Assembly (NCBI GenBank): GCA_030835025.1 | Contig: JAUQWS010000029.1 | Span: forward strand, 1-49,976 | Source: Ignavibacteria bacterium | Lineage (GTDB): Bacteria; Bacteroidota; Ignavibacteria; Tepidaquicellales; OLB5 | Length of the DNA stretch: 49,976 bases | Reading direction: 5' to 3' | In this document: positions 38,466-45,546 of the stretch, piece by piece | Numbering within the stretch: position 1 is the stretch's first letter | Layout: each line of letters begins with the position of its first letter | Translations under genes and position numbers: made by a program | The notes under the pieces: model-generated | The model's input: only the letters and a program-made list of their open reading frames with translations | What the model was told of the DNA's origin: nothing | The model's database searches: none

Positions 38466-38488
38466 CCCCCCTTGTTTTTAAAGGGGGG
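38466..38488 (+). terminator. C/G-run hairpin downstream of lon
   Basis: CCCCCCTT, 7-base loop, AAGGGGGG, 8 bp after the lon stop. Strong stem but no T tract after it; may act as a 3' stabiliser or pause site. Confidence 0.55.
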
Positions 38489-38590
38489 AGTATGCACCCC
38501 ATCATTAGTGAAACAAAAATTAAACAATTAACATAAACCTTCGGGAATCATTAACGGGGGTTGCTTTTGAACAGTTAACAGTATTTGTAG

Positions 38591-38619
38591 TGCCCGTTCC
38601 CCGAACGGGCATTTTTTTT
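38591..38619 (+). terminator. Intrinsic terminator, plus strand
   Basis: TGCCCGTT, CCCCG loop, AACGGGCA, then eight T. Textbook form for lon, though 133 bp after its stop. Confidence 0.8.
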
Positions 38620-38625
38620 GCCGGT

Positions 38626-38674
38626 GTCTGCTCGGGGAGCAGACGATACAGGTAATAATTCACCGCGGGTGAAT
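38626..38674. repeat. Two further perfect hairpins in the lon / barrel B gap
   Basis: GTCTGCTC-GGG-GAGCAGAC (38626-38644) and ATTCACC-GCG-GGTGAAT (38658-38674). Both have 3-base loops and no T tract. With the neighbouring terminators, five hairpins lie in 273 bp of otherwise empty DNA. Confidence 0.6.
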
Positions 38675-38679
38675 GCAAT

Positions 38680-38702
38680 AAAAAAAGGCAGCTATTGCCG
38701 CC
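38680..38702 (-). terminator. Intrinsic terminator of the F-C-B barrel unit
   Basis: On the minus strand GGCGGC, AATA loop, GCTGCC, then seven T; 28 bp after the stop of barrel B. It ends the SPOR-barrel-barrel transcript. Confidence 0.75.
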
Positions 38703-38730
38703 TGAACTCTAAGCTGTGGTTGTGCTGTTA

Positions 38731-39591
38731 TTAGGGGAGCTTGTACTTGCGCTCTTTGGTCCCGAAGAAGAAGCTGATACCAACATTGCCGGTAAAATAC
38801 GCGAACTGTTTCCACCCGCCGAACTGTATAGGGTCAACAGTTGAATCATCGTTAAGCGGAACAGATGATGTTGGCGTGAACTCATCGGGGTCTTCTATGG
38901 GAATCTCAGTATGCTTAAGCAGGAGATTCGCGTGGGTGAATCTTAAACCGCAATTAATGCCTACATTCTTTGCAAGCGCGTACTCCATGCCAAGGAAAGC
39001 CTGGTAACCCATACGGAAGCTGCTTGTGATGTTGACATCTACACGGTTGTTATCGGGGTTGCTTAGCTGTGCATCACCCGAAATAAAGCTGAAGAGGGGA
39101 TTTGCCCCAAAATAGTATTTGACTTTATGGGTGGGCGTGAAGTTATACTCTATACCCAGTCCGAAGTTGATATTATTGTACGATACTTTTCCTTCACCGG
39201 TGTTATCGGCCATCAGGTCGCTTTGGAAGCGGTCAAATCCGGTTATGATATCCAGCCAGAAGTTTCCTTTCTTGCTGAGCGGTATCTTGCCGATCATGCT
39301 GAATCCGAAACCGTTCCTGACGCTGAAGTTCTTGCCGGTATTGTAGTCTTCTCTGCTGAATCCGCCGTTATGGCTTGTCAGCTCCAAGGCACCTACGTTA
39401 AGTCCGCCGCTTACGTGCAGTATGAATTTAGGGAGTGTCCTTGTGGTTACTATTTTGATTATCCTGGTCTTGTTGATCTTAACCGTATCATATTTGATGA
39501 TCACATCATTATCCTGCGAGTAAGTAACACTTCCCATAGCTGATGAAAGCAGGATGAATAATGCTGATATTTTCAAAATAGTGCTTTTCAT
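38731..39591 (-). CDS. Outer-membrane beta-barrel paralog B
   Basis: 286 residues. Signal peptide (to about residue 25, SSAMGSVTYSQ). Family elements: PKFILHVSGGLNVGALELTS, GFGFSMIGKIPLSKKGN, GLGIEYNFTPTHKVKYYFG, SSFRMGYQ, VGINCGLRFTHAN, GGWKQF, then VGISFFFGTKERKYKLP at the end. Shares with C and E the GGxK[QN]F motif near the end and a longer N-terminal region before the first strand. Last gene of a unit SPOR F - barrel C - barrel B, 4 bp after C, followed by its own terminator. Function unknown. Confidence 0.8.
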   Translation of the reverse strand: MKSTILKISALFILLSSAMGSVTYSQDNDVIIKYDTVKINKTRIIKIVTTRTLPKFILHVSGGLNVGALELTSHNGGFSREDYNTGKNFSVRNGFGFSMIGKIPLSKKGNFWLDIITGFDRFQSDLMADNTGEGKVSYNNINFGLGIEYNFTPTHKVKYYFGANPLFSFISGDAQLSNPDNNRVDVNITSSFRMGYQAFLGMEYALAKNVGINCGLRFTHANLLLKHTEIPIEDPDEFTPTSSVPLNDDSTVDPIQFGGWKQFAYFTGNVGISFFFGTKERKYKLP

Positions 39592-39595
39592 GTTT

Positions 39596-40426
39596 CTATT
39601 TCTTGTTCTTCATCCCGAAATAAAAATTTATGCCCGTAAAAAATGAACTGTATACAAACTGTTTCCACCCGGCATATGAAATTGGCTGTGAGAGGTCTGT
39701 CTCTTCATCGTTCAGGTATGTTTCACCCGAAACAGGGGACGCCTTTGATTCTTTGCCGATGATATTGGCGTGGGTTAACCTGTATCCAAGGTTGATCCCA
39801 ACCCTGTTGCTGAAGGCGTATTCAAATCCAAGATTAAAACGAACGCCGAATCTTGCAGCGCTTTTTATCTTCACTTCAGTATCGCCGAACTCACTTTTCA
39901 GCAGGGCTTTTCCGCTTATGAAACTTGAGACCAGGTCAAGACCGATATACGGTTTAAAGCGTTTGGTCGGCATAAAATTGTCTTCAATACCGACTGCTGC
40001 ACTGAATACATTGTAAGACACTTCGCCTTCGGGTGATTCACCGATAACAAAACTGCTTTGGAAGCGGTTGAATCCTGAAGTGATGTTAACCCTCATGTTT
40101 CCGGCTTTGTGGAGCGCTATTTTGCCGGTCAGAGTAACACCATAGCCGTATCTTGTGCCGAATGTTCCGCCGCTTTCAAAGTCTGCTCTTCTGAAGTAAG
40201 CGTTTTCATCGCCGGCAAGATCCATGTGGCCGATATCATAGTCAAAACTAAGCTGCAGGGTAAGCCTCGGAGCTTTACCCGGCTTAAGCATGTTAAGTAT
40301 CGTGTTATTGGCAATGAAGTTGTAAGAGGTATCTTTCTTTGTAACCTTTGGATTTACATCCTGTGCAGCAAGTCTGCCCGCAAAAGTAAAGACCAGCACG
40401 ATCAATATTATATATCTGAATTTCAT
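39596..40426 (-). CDS. Outer-membrane beta-barrel paralog C
   Basis: 276 residues. Signal peptide (to about residue 21, FAGRLAAQ). Family elements: PRLTLQLSFDYDIGHMDLAG, GYGVTLTGKIALHKAGN, SSFISGKALL, AARFGVRFN, VGINLGYRLTHANI, AGWKQF and the ending GINFYFGMKNKK. Lies between SPOR F (11 bp upstream) and barrel B (4 bp downstream), so all three are one transcript. The terminal KRYKL found in A, B and D is lost. Function unknown. Confidence 0.8.
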   Translation of the reverse strand: MKFRYIILIVLVFTFAGRLAAQDVNPKVTKKDTSYNFIANNTILNMLKPGKAPRLTLQLSFDYDIGHMDLAGDENAYFRRADFESGGTFGTRYGYGVTLTGKIALHKAGNMRVNITSGFNRFQSSFVIGESPEGEVSYNVFSAAVGIEDNFMPTKRFKPYIGLDLVSSFISGKALLKSEFGDTEVKIKSAARFGVRFNLGFEYAFSNRVGINLGYRLTHANIIGKESKASPVSGETYLNDEETDLSQPISYAGWKQFVYSSFFTGINFYFGMKNKK

Positions 40427-40437
40427 ATGCGTGATTC

Positions 40438-40881
40438 TTACCTTTTCTTAGTTATGATGAATGCATCAAAATAACCTTTGGATTTTACAAACTCGATGAA
40501 CCTCATAGTTTCTGCACGGTTTGTAAATGCACCAATTCTGACTCTGTACATGTTCCCGATGAGGTCATAATATACTTCATCACCAAGCCTTGCTTTTGCA
40601 GCCTGCAAAAACCTGGCAAAGAAATCAGGATTGAGGAATGCGCCGATCTGTACAGAGAAATTATATGATTCTTTAGTGAGGAACTTATCTTCTTTGATCT
40701 TATCTTCTTTAGTATTGTCTTCTTTTATGGCAACGTTCTTTATCGTATCGGCAGTGATGATGGTTTCGACATAATCAATACGGTATTCATTCAGCTCATA
40801 CTCTCCCGAAGAACATCCCCCGAAGTAAAGAGCACTAAGAATGAATATACAAACAGAGTATATTTTCAGTTTTTCAGTCAT
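40438..40881 (-). CDS. SPOR-domain lipoprotein F
   Basis: About 147 residues from the ATG at 40881 (frame is open eight codons more, to 40905; ATG at 40884 is also possible). Lipobox FGGC, lipidated Cys about 23, then CSSGEYELNE, a Lys/Asp/Glu-rich linker with KED repeats, and a C-terminal SPOR domain of about 70 residues (FSVQIGAFLN ... MYRVRIGAFTNRAETMRFIEFVKSKGY). SPOR domains bind peptidoglycan glycan strands stripped of stem peptides, as at division sites. The protein should tether an outer or inner membrane to the wall. First gene of the F-C-B unit. Confidence 0.84.
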   Translation of the reverse strand: MTEKLKIYSVCIFILSALYFGGCSSGEYELNEYRIDYVETIITADTIKNVAIKEDNTKEDKIKEDKFLTKESYNFSVQIGAFLNPDFFARFLQAAKARLGDEVYYDLIGNMYRVRIGAFTNRAETMRFIEFVKSKGYFDAFIITKKR

Positions 40882-41017
40882 CATCCCTAAATTAATATAA
40901 CTCATATTCTTATTTAATGCAAGACTTGTAAAGGGTTAATTTATAAAAAGGCTGTAACTGCTTTAAAATAATATCATTACCGGTCACAGTCAGATTCAGA
41001 AAGTTCAAAATTTAGAC

Positions 41018-41053
41018 AAAAAAGGCTAGCTGAAGTAACCAATTCAGTTAGCC
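41018..41053 (-). terminator. Intrinsic terminator of the G-E-D barrel unit
   Basis: On the minus strand an 11-bp stem (GGCTAACTGAA with TTCAGCTAGCC, one wobble), 8-base loop, then six T; 25 bp after the stop of barrel D. A-rich on the other side too, so it may work in both directions. Confidence 0.75.
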
Positions 41054-41078
41054 GTAAAAAAAAATTTCTGATGTTGTT

Positions 41079-41903
41079 TTAATTGAGTTTATATCTTTTT
41101 TCGATTATTCCGAAATAAAAATTGACTCCGGCCATTATGCTCCAGAATGAGAAGTTTTTATCATTATTTCCGGCGAACCTGAGGTTTGGGTTAGCCTTAT
41201 CCCGAAGCTTGAACTCGGTATCTGTATTTGTGCCTTCAGATTTCTTCATGAGACCGTTTGCATTAAACAGCCTTGCAGCCAGATTGAGGCCGAACCTGTC
41301 GGAAGTGAGTATTTCGGATCCAAACTGGAATGCGTATCCGATCCTGAATGTATTCTTGATGTTAAACTCTTCATTTGTAGAAGGTTCACCGCCGTTATCA
41401 AACCATATCTTGGTGTACCCGTTGATCATACTGGCATTTATCTCTCCGCCAAGGTACATTTTGAAGCGGTGAGCTGGAGTGAAATTGTATTCCAAACCCA
41501 GCCCGCCGGAATAGCAGTTGTAATTAGCTTTTCCGTTATCGGCAACTGTTGTTTTATCGCCAAATGTATATGAAAGGATCCTGTTGTATGTTAATGACTG
41601 TGTAAACCTGATGCTTCCTTTGCTGTTCAAACCGATCTTTGACATTACTGTTCCGCCAAAGCCTTTATCAGCTCCGAAACTCTGGCCGTCGTACACACTT
41701 TCGGACTGGTAGTCATCATTATAAGCGCCGGAAAGCTCCAGCACAGACTGATTGTAATCGAAGTTTACCTGGATCGTGTACTTTGGTGCACTCCTGACTA
41801 TCATGTATCTCTTAATGACCGTTTTTTGTGAAAAGACTTCAGATTGCAGGGCGAATAGGAACACAAGAACACAGAAAAAAAACTTATAGCAGTTTGTTAT
41901 CAT
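41079..41903 (-). CDS. Outer-membrane beta-barrel paralog D
   Basis: 274 residues. Signal peptide (to about residue 25, LQSEVFSQ). Family elements: PKYTIQVNFDYNQSVLELSG, GFGGTVMSKIGL, GGLGLEYNFTPAHRFKMYLGGEINAS, NTFRIGYAF, FGLNLAARL and the end FYFGIIEKRYKLN. Closest to paralog A. Last gene of the SPOR G - barrel E - barrel D unit, 8 bp after E, followed by its own terminator. Function unknown. Confidence 0.8.
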   Translation of the reverse strand: MITNCYKFFFCVLVFLFALQSEVFSQKTVIKRYMIVRSAPKYTIQVNFDYNQSVLELSGAYNDDYQSESVYDGQSFGADKGFGGTVMSKIGLNSKGSIRFTQSLTYNRILSYTFGDKTTVADNGKANYNCYSGGLGLEYNFTPAHRFKMYLGGEINASMINGYTKIWFDNGGEPSTNEEFNIKNTFRIGYAFQFGSEILTSDRFGLNLAARLFNANGLMKKSEGTNTDTEFKLRDKANPNLRFAGNNDKNFSFWSIMAGVNFYFGIIEKRYKLN

Positions 41904-41911
41904 AGGTCAGA

Positions 41912-42769
41912 TTATTTGTTGAACTGATAGACAATATCTTTGACACCAAAATAGTAGTTCACTCCAAGGAAAAATGAAGTGAATATGAAGTTCTTAAAGC
42001 CGCCGAACTCGACTATCAGGTAATCGTTCTTTTTATCTCTCAGCGGTACTTCGTTAGGATCACTGCTATCTTTTGTTTGTTTAAGTACCTGGTTAGAATT
42101 GGTCAGCTTCAATCCGCCGTTGATCCCAAGTTTTTTTGTAAACATGTATTCCAGTCCGCTGTAAACCATGTACCCTATCCTGAAAGAAGGCTTGAACTTA
42201 ACATGCCTTGTACTGCCTGTCGAAAGGGTGGTCATTTCAGCTTCACCCTTTATGATATTTGCCTGGATCTCTGCGGCAATAAAAGGCTTAAGCCTGAAAC
42301 TGGGATTGAACGAGTTTTCGATGCCTGCTCCGAATGCAAATACTTCGAACTTAACATTGCCAAAGGGAGAGTCATCTGCGAGGAAATTGCTGCTGAATGT
42401 GTTATAGTTAACAGAAGCATTCAGCCTGATATTGCCTTCTCTGTGAAGCGGCACTTTTCCTATCAGCATAAAACCGTATCCGTTTTTCACTCCGAAATTC
42501 AGCCCGTCTGAAAATTGAAGTGAATCAAATACGTTCTGAAAATTGGAGGAAAGCTCAGCCATTCCCAAATTCAGTGAGCCGGAAAACTGAAGCGTGAATC
42601 TTGGTGGAGTCTGAATTCTGTAAAAGTTCTTTAGCTTAGCGCCGGTTGATTTATACTTGGTTGTATCCTTGTAATCGCCTTTTTCTATGTTGTAAGAGCC
42701 GGAGCCGCAGCCAAACAAAAAGGGAACCAGAGCAACCATCAATGCAGCAGTAAAATGAGATAATTTCAT
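41912..42769 (-). CDS. Outer-membrane beta-barrel paralog E with a lipobox
   Basis: 285 residues. Family elements: PRFTLQFSGSLNLGMAELSS, GYGFMLIGKVPLHREGN, FGAGIENSFNPSFRLKPFI, PSFRIGYMVYSGLEYMF, LGINGGLKLTNSN, GGFKNF, LGVNYYFGVKD. Unlike the other four it has a lipoprotein signal (LFGC, Cys21), and the residues after the Cys (CGSGSYNIEK) resemble those of the SPOR lipoproteins F and H. A barrel with a lipidated N-terminus is unusual. Middle gene of the G-E-D unit; 124 bp lie between SPOR G and this gene. Function unknown. Confidence 0.8.
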   Translation of the reverse strand: MKLSHFTAALMVALVPFLFGCGSGSYNIEKGDYKDTTKYKSTGAKLKNFYRIQTPPRFTLQFSGSLNLGMAELSSNFQNVFDSLQFSDGLNFGVKNGYGFMLIGKVPLHREGNIRLNASVNYNTFSSNFLADDSPFGNVKFEVFAFGAGIENSFNPSFRLKPFIAAEIQANIIKGEAEMTTLSTGSTRHVKFKPSFRIGYMVYSGLEYMFTKKLGINGGLKLTNSNQVLKQTKDSSDPNEVPLRDKKNDYLIVEFGGFKNFIFTSFFLGVNYYFGVKDIVYQFNK

Positions 42770-42893
42770 AGGACGTCTGTACCCCGCTAAAATTAAATAG
42801 GTAAAAAAGATCTCAATACAAGATCAATTGTACCGGACAATTTCCGTAAATTATCCAAAAAAAACAATAAATTCAAGTAATTTTACTTACTTG

Positions 42894-43391
42894 TCATTTA
42901 GCGGACTGCAATTCGAGTATGAAAGTATCGTTGTATCCTAATGAGTAGATTTCTCTTAATCTGTTACCTGCCAGATCAAGTGAGCTGAAGCTGCCGATGA
43001 GAATTTTGTACAGATTATCCTGGTTTTTGCAGTATATGCCGTAGCGTTCTACCAGGCTTTTATTTGTTTCAATAAACTGCTTTGCATTTTCTTCATCATT
43101 AAAAGCAGCTATCTGAACTGCAAACATCTTTTTATTGCTAAGTGAATTTGAGAATTTTGTTTCTTCCGTGTTTCTCTTTTCAGGAAAACTGCTGTCTGAG
43201 TTTTCCGTGATCTTATCACCTAACTTTACGTCGTCCTGTATTGCCTGCCCGCCCGGGAGCTTGCTATCCAGGTCTTCCTGTACTAACCCTTCATCATCAA
43301 CGGTCACATCAACTTCGCTGGAACCGCATCCAATGAGGATTCCGGCAAAGAGTAAGACAAGTGAAAAGTATTTTAAGAAGCTTAAGTTCAT
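42894..43391 (-). CDS. SPOR-domain lipoprotein G
   Basis: 165 residues from the ATG at 43391 (MNLSFLKYF); the frame is open to 43433 but that would put 14 polar residues before the signal peptide. Lipobox LIGC, Cys22. A polar acidic linker follows, then a SPOR domain in the last 75 residues (MFAVQIAAFNDEENAKQFIE ... NLYKILIGSFSSLDLAGNRLREI). Should bind denuded peptidoglycan. Heads the G-E-D unit with barrels E and D. Confidence 0.83.
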   Translation of the reverse strand: MNLSFLKYFSLVLLFAGILIGCGSSEVDVTVDDEGLVQEDLDSKLPGGQAIQDDVKLGDKITENSDSSFPEKRNTEETKFSNSLSNKKMFAVQIAAFNDEENAKQFIETNKSLVERYGIYCKNQDNLYKILIGSFSSLDLAGNRLREIYSLGYNDTFILELQSAK

Positions 43392-43433
43392 TGAGCGCTC
43401 TCTGGTTATATTTTTGAAAATATTTGTAGTCAA

Positions 43434-43662
43434 TTTAACTACAAAATAGCGTGTACTGCCTGAATCATCAATACCGTGTAATTAGTAGTTTATAATCTTT
43501 TAAAAAATATAACGAAAGTAGCTAGAGAAAAGTTGATTTAAATTAAGGTTTTGAGGTTTTTGGGTGAAAAATATTTTTCATACCTCAATTTATCTTTAAA
43601 ATTATATAAAAACAATAGTTTAAAACTGAAGATAAGCGATATGAGGGGAATCCAGATATGTG
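43434..43662. other. Intergenic region between SPOR genes H and G
   Basis: 229 bp, AT-rich, no convincing gene. It contains the perfect 16-bp palindrome TGAAAAATATTTTTCA (43565-43580) about 130-175 bp before SPOR G. No TTG-N20-TAnnTTTG was found for SPOR G. Confidence 0.5.
43565..43580. promoter_or_regulatory. Perfect 16-bp palindrome upstream of SPOR G
   Basis: TGAAAAATATTTTTCA reads the same on both strands. In AT-rich DNA such dyads arise by chance, but the position between two SPOR genes fits an operator. Confidence 0.3.
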
Positions 43663-44154
43663 CTATTCCGCTTTGACTTTAGTTACTTCAACAACAAATG
43701 AATCTCCAAATCGTAAAGCCCAAATCGTTTTGAGGTATTCAATTGCTTCATTCTTGTCGGTGAATTCTCTGCTTAATCTCACTTTATAGAGCCCGTCCAC
43801 AAGCTTATAGGTAATGTTAGGATCGGCAATTCTGGCGGAAGCCTTCCTGATAAGCTTCTCAGCGGAAGATTCGTTTATGTAAGCTCCAATCTGTACAACG
43901 TATGTGCGCGAAATAACTTGTTTCTCTGTGTATTTGGATTCAACAGATCTTGTTTCTTCAACAACGCTTTTATCGCCTATACTTTCGTTCTTTGAGTCTG
44001 TATCGGTTTTGATATCACTTTCGGGCTGCTTTACTTCTTCTTTAAACTCAACCGGTTCTTCAACTTCAATTATCTCGTATACTGCGGAATTACAGCCGGC
44101 AAAAGCCAGAAAAGCTGCAAAAACCATCAATGTTACTATATTTGTGAATTTCAT
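43663..44154 (-). CDS. SPOR-domain lipoprotein H
   Basis: 163 residues. Lipobox FAGC, lipidated Cys21; CNSAVYEIIE follows, then a Glu/Lys/Asp-rich linker of about 55 residues, and a SPOR domain (about 84-160: TYVVQIGAYINESSAEKLIRKA ... LYKVRLSREFTDKNEAIEYLKTI). Third SPOR lipoprotein of the cluster, alone with its own promoter (44255-44225) and not followed directly by a barrel; G comes next after 230 bp. Confidence 0.85.
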   Translation of the reverse strand: MKFTNIVTLMVFAAFLAFAGCNSAVYEIIEVEEPVEFKEEVKQPESDIKTDTDSKNESIGDKSVVEETRSVESKYTEKQVISRTYVVQIGAYINESSAEKLIRKASARIADPNITYKLVDGLYKVRLSREFTDKNEAIEYLKTIWALRFGDSFVVEVTKVKAE

Positions 44155-44224
44155 TTCAGGATTCCTAATTTTGGAAAATAATGCATAAGCTTTTATTCTG
44201 GTATTGTATTCATTTAATTACCGA

Positions 44225-44255
44225 TAAAAATATACTAAAAAACCCGAGTATTCAA
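44225..44255 (-). promoter_or_regulatory. Promoter of SPOR lipoprotein H
   Basis: TTG (44255-44253), 20 bp, TATTTTTA (44232-44225) on the minus strand; one change from TAnnTTTG. Leader of about 70 bases. Confidence 0.5.
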
Positions 44256-44526
44256 TCACGCAAATACGGTAGGAAATTAACGCTGCAAATAATGGACCAG
44301 TCTCAAAATTATTTGTTTGCTAAGAATACAAACTTGTTTTCTGCAATAATTAAAGAACTGACATTATTGAAACCGGATCATCACAATATACCATTTAGTT
44401 TGCAGAATATATCTAACTTTGCTCTTTTAAGAATCAATTGATTTCAATTAACAACTGCATATATTCAAATCACATGATTGTCAGGTCGTTGTTTTGTAAA
44501 TGCGGAAAACGGCAAAAATAAGTTTC

Positions 44527-44557
44527 TTTCATTTCATAACTCATATCGCTAATTTTG
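44527..44557 (+). promoter_or_regulatory. Promoter of the pfkB-mtnA-recO run
   Basis: TAATTTTG (44550-44557) is a full -7 match; TTT, not TTG, stands 20 bp upstream (44527-44529). 51 bp before the kinase ATG. Confidence 0.5.
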
Positions 44558-44597
44558 CAGGATATATGGATACCCGCTTATCAGGGTTTATAAAATA

Positions 44598-44604
44598 AAG
44601 GAGA
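44598..44604 (+). promoter_or_regulatory. Shine-Dalgarno of the PfkB kinase gene
   Basis: AAGGAGA, 4 bp before the ATG at 44609; one of three clear ribosome sites in the window. Confidence 0.6.
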
Positions 44605-44608
44605 ATAA

Positions 44609-45529
44609 ATGTCTTTACTTGTTGTTGGTTCACTTGCACTTGATACCATTGAAACACCCTTCGGAAAAGCGGAACGCACGCTAGGCGGCTCTGCAACCTT
44701 TATCTCGGTGGCTGCATCATATTTTACACAGCCTGTAAGGCTGGTAGGAGTCGTTGGCGGCGATTTCCCCAAAAAAGAACTTGAATACTTCGAAGAACGT
44801 GAGATTGATCTTGAAGGTCTGCAGATCGTTGAAGACGGGAAAACATTTCACTGGCACGGCAAATATGATTACGATCTTAATAACCGTGAGAGCATAACAA
44901 CTGAGCTGAATGTATTTGCAGATTTCGACCCGATAATACCGGATACTTTCAGAAAGAGCCGTTATCTGTGCCTTGGGAATATCAATCCTGAGCTGCAGAA
45001 AAAGGTCTACTTGCAGATGGAAAATCCGAAGCTGATAGTGGCAGATACGATGAACTTCTGGATATCCGGAAAGAAGGAAGCTTTGATAGATGTTCTACAG
45101 CATATTAATGTTTTTATACTAAATGATTCTGAAGCAAGAGAACTTTCAAAGGAAGCTAATTTATTCAAGGCTGCAAAGAAGATCCAGAGTTATGGCCCGA
45201 AGATCGTGATAATCAAAAAGGGTGAACATGGCGCATTGTTGTTTTACGAAGATGAACTTTTCAGTGCCCCGGCATATCCCCTGGAATCAATATACGACCC
45301 GACTGGCGCCGGTGACAGCTTTGCCGGAGGTTTTATTGGGTACATCGCAAAGACCGATGATATCTCATTCGAAAATATGAAACGCGCCGTGATATTCGGC
45401 AGTACAATTGCATCATTTTGCGTTGAGAAATTCTCGCTTGATGGAACGCGCGATCTTTCTCATTTAGTAATCAAAGACAGGTTTAATGAATTTACCCGCT
45501 TTTCGGCGTTTGAGCCGGCAGAGCTGTAA
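44609..45529 (+). CDS. PfkB-family sugar/nucleoside kinase
   Basis: 306 residues. N-terminal LLVVGSLALDTIETPFG with GGSATF substrate loop (26-31), and the C-terminal DPTGAGDSFAGGF with the catalytic Asp236 in GAGD (233-236). PfkB kinases phosphorylate sugars or nucleosides with ATP; this subgroup is often annotated only as sugar kinase. Next gene, 17 bp on, is mtnA, so a kinase for methylthioribose, 5-deoxyribose, ribose 1-phosphate or a related nucleoside is plausible. Classic MtnK is a different fold, so this would be an alternative entry to the MtnA step. Substrate not shown by sequence. Confidence 0.88.
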   Translation: MSLLVVGSLALDTIETPFGKAERTLGGSATFISVAASYFTQPVRLVGVVGGDFPKKELEYFEEREIDLEGLQIVEDGKTFHWHGKYDYDLNNRESITTELNVFADFDPIIPDTFRKSRYLCLGNINPELQKKVYLQMENPKLIVADTMNFWISGKKEALIDVLQHINVFILNDSEARELSKEANLFKAAKKIQSYGPKIVIIKKGEHGALLFYEDELFSAPAYPLESIYDPTGAGDSFAGGFIGYIAKTDDISFENMKRAVIFGSTIASFCVEKFSLDGTRDLSHLVIKDRFNEFTRFSAFEPAEL

Positions 45530-45546
45530 ACATTCTAAAAAAATTA

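Larger units (their letters stand above)
44155..44608. other. 454-bp divergent intergenic region
   Basis: Lies between SPOR H (leftward) and the PfkB kinase (rightward). Holds the two promoters noted separately. An 86-codon open frame (44181-44441, plus) has no family resemblance, no ribosome site and lies across the SPOR H promoter, so I do not call it a gene. Confidence 0.55.

Noticed and set aside
43392-43433. Longer N-terminus for SPOR G
   Set aside because: It would put 14 mostly polar residues before the lipoprotein signal; the inner ATG at 43391 gives a normal signal.
44181-44441. 86-codon open frame in the 454-bp gap
   Set aside because: No family resemblance, no ribosome site, unlike composition, and it spans the promoter of SPOR H.
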